Of a stretch of DNA of 5,828 bases, positions 3,863 through 5,828 are shown one piece after another. The stretch's first letter is position 1; each line of letters starts with the position of its first letter. Position numbers and translations under genes: made by a program. This DNA comes from JBCCQL01 sp039414355 (GTDB taxonomy: Bacteria > Planctomycetota > Planctomycetia > Pirellulales > Lacipirellulaceae). Below the pieces are notes generated by a model, which had not been told where the DNA came from, searched no databases, and saw nothing but the letters and a program-made list of their open reading frames with translations. The stretch spans positions 1 to 5,828 of the forward strand of contig JBCDJN010000184.1 in the NCBI GenBank assembly GCA_039414355.1, given 5' to 3'.

Positions 3863-5611
3863 TCACTCCGGTTCGGCTTCGTGCCAGTCTTCTAGGTGGA
3901 CTTCCACCTTCCGCCAGCCGCGGAACGTGTTGATGACCGGCTTGAAGGCGATGGCGAGCGGGCCGCGGACCGCGGCGAGTTCCTCCTCGCGGTCGCCGGC
4001 GCCAAACGCCACGGCGCGGAGCTTCACGCCGTTCTGCTCGATTTCCAACGACAGGTGCCGACCGGCGCCCCCCATTCGCCGCGGCGGCGACGCCAGACGC
4101 ACCGCGCTGGTGCAGAGCATTGGCCGGCGGTTGCCGTGGCCGAAGGGTGCTAGCCGCTCCATCTGGGTCACGGTTTGGTGGGTTAGGGCCGCGAGCGGCG
4201 TCTCGGCGTCGATAACCAGTTCGTCGGCGCCGGCCATTGCTTCTTGCTCGCCGGCGGCGACGCGGCAGAAATCGATGCGGAACGCGTCGATGGCGGACTC
4301 TTCAATCCGCAACCCGGCGGCCGCAGCGTGACCGCCGTGGCTCTGCAGGTGCTCACCGCAGCTTGCAAACGCGCCGGCCAGGTTGAAGCCGGCGACCGAA
4401 CGGCCCGACCCGGTGCCCGGCTTCACGCCGAGGTTGTCGAGCGAGATCACCACGGTCGGTTTGCCGTGCTGCTCGACGAGCTTGCCCGCCACAATGCCGA
4501 TCACGCCCGGATGCCAGTCGCGGTCCGCGACAACGAACGCCGGGTCGTTGGCTTCGTTGAACTGATTCTTGATCTGCTTACGCGCGGCCAGCAGCACGCT
4601 GCGTTCCAGGCCCTGCCGCGTCTGGTTGAGTTCGTCGACAAACTCGGCCAGTTCCTCGGCACGCTTGGGGTCGTCGGTCGTGAGAAGTTCAACGCCGATC
4701 TCCGCCTGCCCCAGGCGCCCCGCCGCGTTGAGCCGCGGCGCGAGGGAGAAGGCGATATCCTCGCCGGCTAGCTCCGGGTTGTCGGTCAGTTTGCAGACGC
4801 GTTCGAGCGCTGCGATACCGGGAAGTGGGTCGTGCCGGAGGCAGCCGAGGCCGTGGCGGACCAGCACGCGGTTCTCGTCAACCAGCGGCACCACATCGGC
4901 GACCGATCCGATCGCCGCGAGGCCGACCGCCCGCATTAGGAAGCGACGCATCCGCTCGCCGACCCGCTTGGCGCCGCTCGCCTGCTGACAAAGGGCCCAC
5001 GCCAGCTTGAGCGCCACCGCGGCGCCGCACAAACCGGAAAAGGGGTAGTCGTGCCCGGGTAGCGCCGGGTGGACGATGGCCGCCGCGTCGGGCAGTCGAT
5101 CGGCAAACTGATGATGGTCGGTGACGATTAGTTGCATGCCGAGCCGGCGAGCGGTGTCGGCGTGGTCGGGGCTGGCAATGCCCGTGTCGACGGTCACCAC
5201 GGTGTGGGCGCCGGTCTCGGCCAACCGCTCCAGCGCCGCGGCATTCAGTCCGTATCCTTCCTCCATCCGGTGCGGCACGTAGTAATGCGCGTCGGCGCCA
5301 AGCACCCGCAGGCAGCGGAGCAAGATGGCCGTGGCCGTCATGCCGTCGGCGTCGTAGTCGCCGTAGACGACAATCCGCCGCCGGTCGCTGATCGCCTGAT
5401 TCAGCAGGGCGGCGGCCTTCTCGACGCCGGGCAGCAGAAACGGGTCGCGTAGGCCTGCGAGCTTCGGATCAAGGAAGCTACGGGCGGCGTCCGGATCGTC
5501 GATGCCGCGGCTAATGAGCAGCCGGGCCAGCACCGGCGGAACCCCCGCCGCCCGCTCCAGGCTGGCGGTGCGTGCCGGGTCGTGCGTAGCGATACGCCAA
5601 CGGCGGTGCAT
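3863..5611 (-). CDS. recJ: Single-stranded-DNA-specific exonuclease RecJ
   Basis: RecJ degrades single-stranded DNA 5' to 3' in recombination, mismatch repair and base-excision repair, in the cytoplasm, using Mn2+ or Mg2+. The 582-residue protein carries the DHH-family motifs in order: DYDADG (85-90), VDTGI (D142), DHH (165-167), the SGLCGAAVA segment, ADVVPL, PRLNAAGR, the WHPGVIGIVAGK segment of the DHHA1 domain, GSGRS, and SHGGHAAAAG (H428). It ends in an OB-like domain with the closing strand around WRKVEVHLEDW. All metal-binding motifs look intact. I chose the ATG at 5611 because RecJ proteins begin close to the WRI segment (WRIATHD here). A longer in-frame TTG start at 5689 would add 26 unconserved residues and run through the hairpins behind rpmG. 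No Shine-Dalgarno precedes 5611; a 7-bp hairpin lies 8 bp upstream instead. Confidence 0.95.
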   Translation of the reverse strand: MHRRWRIATHDPARTASLERAAGVPPVLARLLISRGIDDPDAARSFLDPKLAGLRDPFLLPGVEKAAALLNQAISDRRRIVVYGDYDADGMTATAILLRCLRVLGADAHYYVPHRMEEGYGLNAAALERLAETGAHTVVTVDTGIASPDHADTARRLGMQLIVTDHHQFADRLPDAAAIVHPALPGHDYPFSGLCGAAVALKLAWALCQQASGAKRVGERMRRFLMRAVGLAAIGSVADVVPLVDENRVLVRHGLGCLRHDPLPGIAALERVCKLTDNPELAGEDIAFSLAPRLNAAGRLGQAEIGVELLTTDDPKRAEELAEFVDELNQTRQGLERSVLLAARKQIKNQFNEANDPAFVVADRDWHPGVIGIVAGKLVEQHGKPTVVISLDNLGVKPGTGSGRSVAGFNLAGAFASCGEHLQSHGGHAAAAGLRIEESAIDAFRIDFCRVAAGEQEAMAGADELVIDAETPLAALTHQTVTQMERLAPFGHGNRRPMLCTSAVRLASPPRRMGGAGRHLSLEIEQNGVKLRAVAFGAGDREEELAAVRGPLAIAFKPVINTFRGWRKVEVHLEDWHEAEPE

Positions 5612-5619
5612 TGCAGATT

Positions 5620-5638
5620 GGCCGAGCGGGACTCGGCC
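5620..5638 (-). promoter_or_regulatory. Hairpin just before the recJ start
   Basis: GGCCGAG and CTCGGCC form a perfect 7-bp stem with a 5-nt loop, ending 8 bp before the recJ ATG on the minus strand. It occupies the place of a ribosome site. It might affect recJ translation; this is inference. Confidence 0.4.
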
Positions 5639-5651
5639 TGCCCATCCCTGA

Positions 5652-5679
5652 AAAGACTCGGCTCGCGCGGGGGCGAGCC
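5652..5679 (-). terminator. Terminator-like hairpin after rpmG
   Basis: On the minus strand GGCTCGC and GCGAGCC (5673-5679 with 5660-5666, 6-nt loop) form a perfect 7-bp stem starting about 40 bp after the rpmG stop. Only GAGTC and a short TTTT follow, so termination may be partial and recJ may receive readthrough. Confidence 0.5.
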
Positions 5680-5718
5680 AATCCCTCAACGGCAGTCCCC
5701 CAAAACCGGGGCGGCCGC

Positions 5719-5828
5719 TTACTTCTTCTTCTCAACGTGCAGCGTGTGCTTCTGCAGCCGCGGGCCGAACTTCTTCAGCTTGAGCTTCTCGCCGCCCAGC
5801 TTCCGCCGTCGCACGGAGTTGTAGTCGC
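5719..5828 (-). CDS. rpmG: Ribosomal protein bL33, C-terminal part (5' end outside window)
   Basis: The last 35 residues of a small basic protein are visible, ending in LKLKKFGPRLQKHTLHVEKKK and a TAA stop at 5719-5721. The LKK-(F/Y)-x-PRL-x-KHTLH pattern is the conserved C-terminus of bL33, a 50S subunit protein near the ribosomal E site. The N-terminal part, which would tell whether this copy has the zinc-binding cysteine ribbon, lies beyond the window. The reading frame is open to the edge, and the usual bL33 length (about 50-55 residues) means roughly 15-20 residues are missing. It lies upstream of recJ on the same strand with 107 bp between. Confidence 0.85.
   Translation of the reverse strand, partial: DYNSVRRRKLGGEKLKLKKFGPRLQKHTLHVEKKK

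Noticed and set aside
3494..3895. Plus- and minus-strand frames reading through the tRNA
   Set aside because: They yield the familiar spurious peptides produced when a tRNA gene is translated (for example GRIRTCNLRLRRPTR on one strand and VAQLDSASASEAEGCRFESCRG on the other).
5612..5689. Longer RecJ start at a TTG codon
   Set aside because: The added 26 residues are not RecJ-like and would lie across two hairpins; the WRI segment follows the ATG at 5611 as in family members.

Overview
The window is GC-rich bacterial chromosome, most likely from a planctomycete of the Pirellulales type. That placement is an inference from protein character: the tyrosine recombinase has the FRGPSE form of the arginine-I motif and no histidine in the H-x-x-R box, and there is a stand-alone LexA-type DNA-binding protein. 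No marker gene proves it.

The right third (about 3739-5828) is core genome, all on the minus strand: the 3' end of rpmG (ribosomal protein bL33), a complete recJ (single-strand-specific 5'-3' exonuclease) and a tRNA-Arg(CCG). The left two thirds (1-3738) look like one end of an integrative element that entered at the 3' end of that tRNA. Next to the tRNA lie a tyrosine recombinase gene and, 6 bp upstream of it, a small winged-HTH gene that could encode its directionality factor or regulator. Between the recombinase stop codon and the tRNA 3' end is an array of six GGTTCGC repeats spaced by about one or two helical turns. Further left are a minus-strand gene pair (an acidic soluble protein and a coiled-coil lipoprotein) with visibly lower GC, and a 71-aa LexA-like DNA-binding protein that converges on the lipoprotein gene with a 4-bp overlap. 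The far end of the element and its second att copy are not in the window.

The most interesting part is the roughly 490-bp stretch without a gene between the acidic-protein gene and the HTH/integrase operon (1618-2109). On the minus strand it carries a near-consensus sigma70 promoter (TTGACA, 16 bp, CATAAT). About 170 nt downstream is a strong rho-independent terminator, and the stretch between them can fold into four consecutive hairpins starting at the predicted first nucleotide. No reading frame there looks real. This reads as an undescribed structured small RNA divergent from the integrase operon, or as an attenuated leader. A perfect 13-bp palindrome covers its -10 box, like an operator. 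A second terminator on the same strand stands 46 bp before the acidic-protein gene, so readthrough of one or both terminators could control the cargo pair.

The proposed division of labour is inferred, not shown: integrase and HTH protein move the element, the LexA-like protein and the palindrome suggest a control switch, the small RNA may tie integrase-side control to the cargo, and the acidic protein and lipoprotein are accessory cargo of unknown function.
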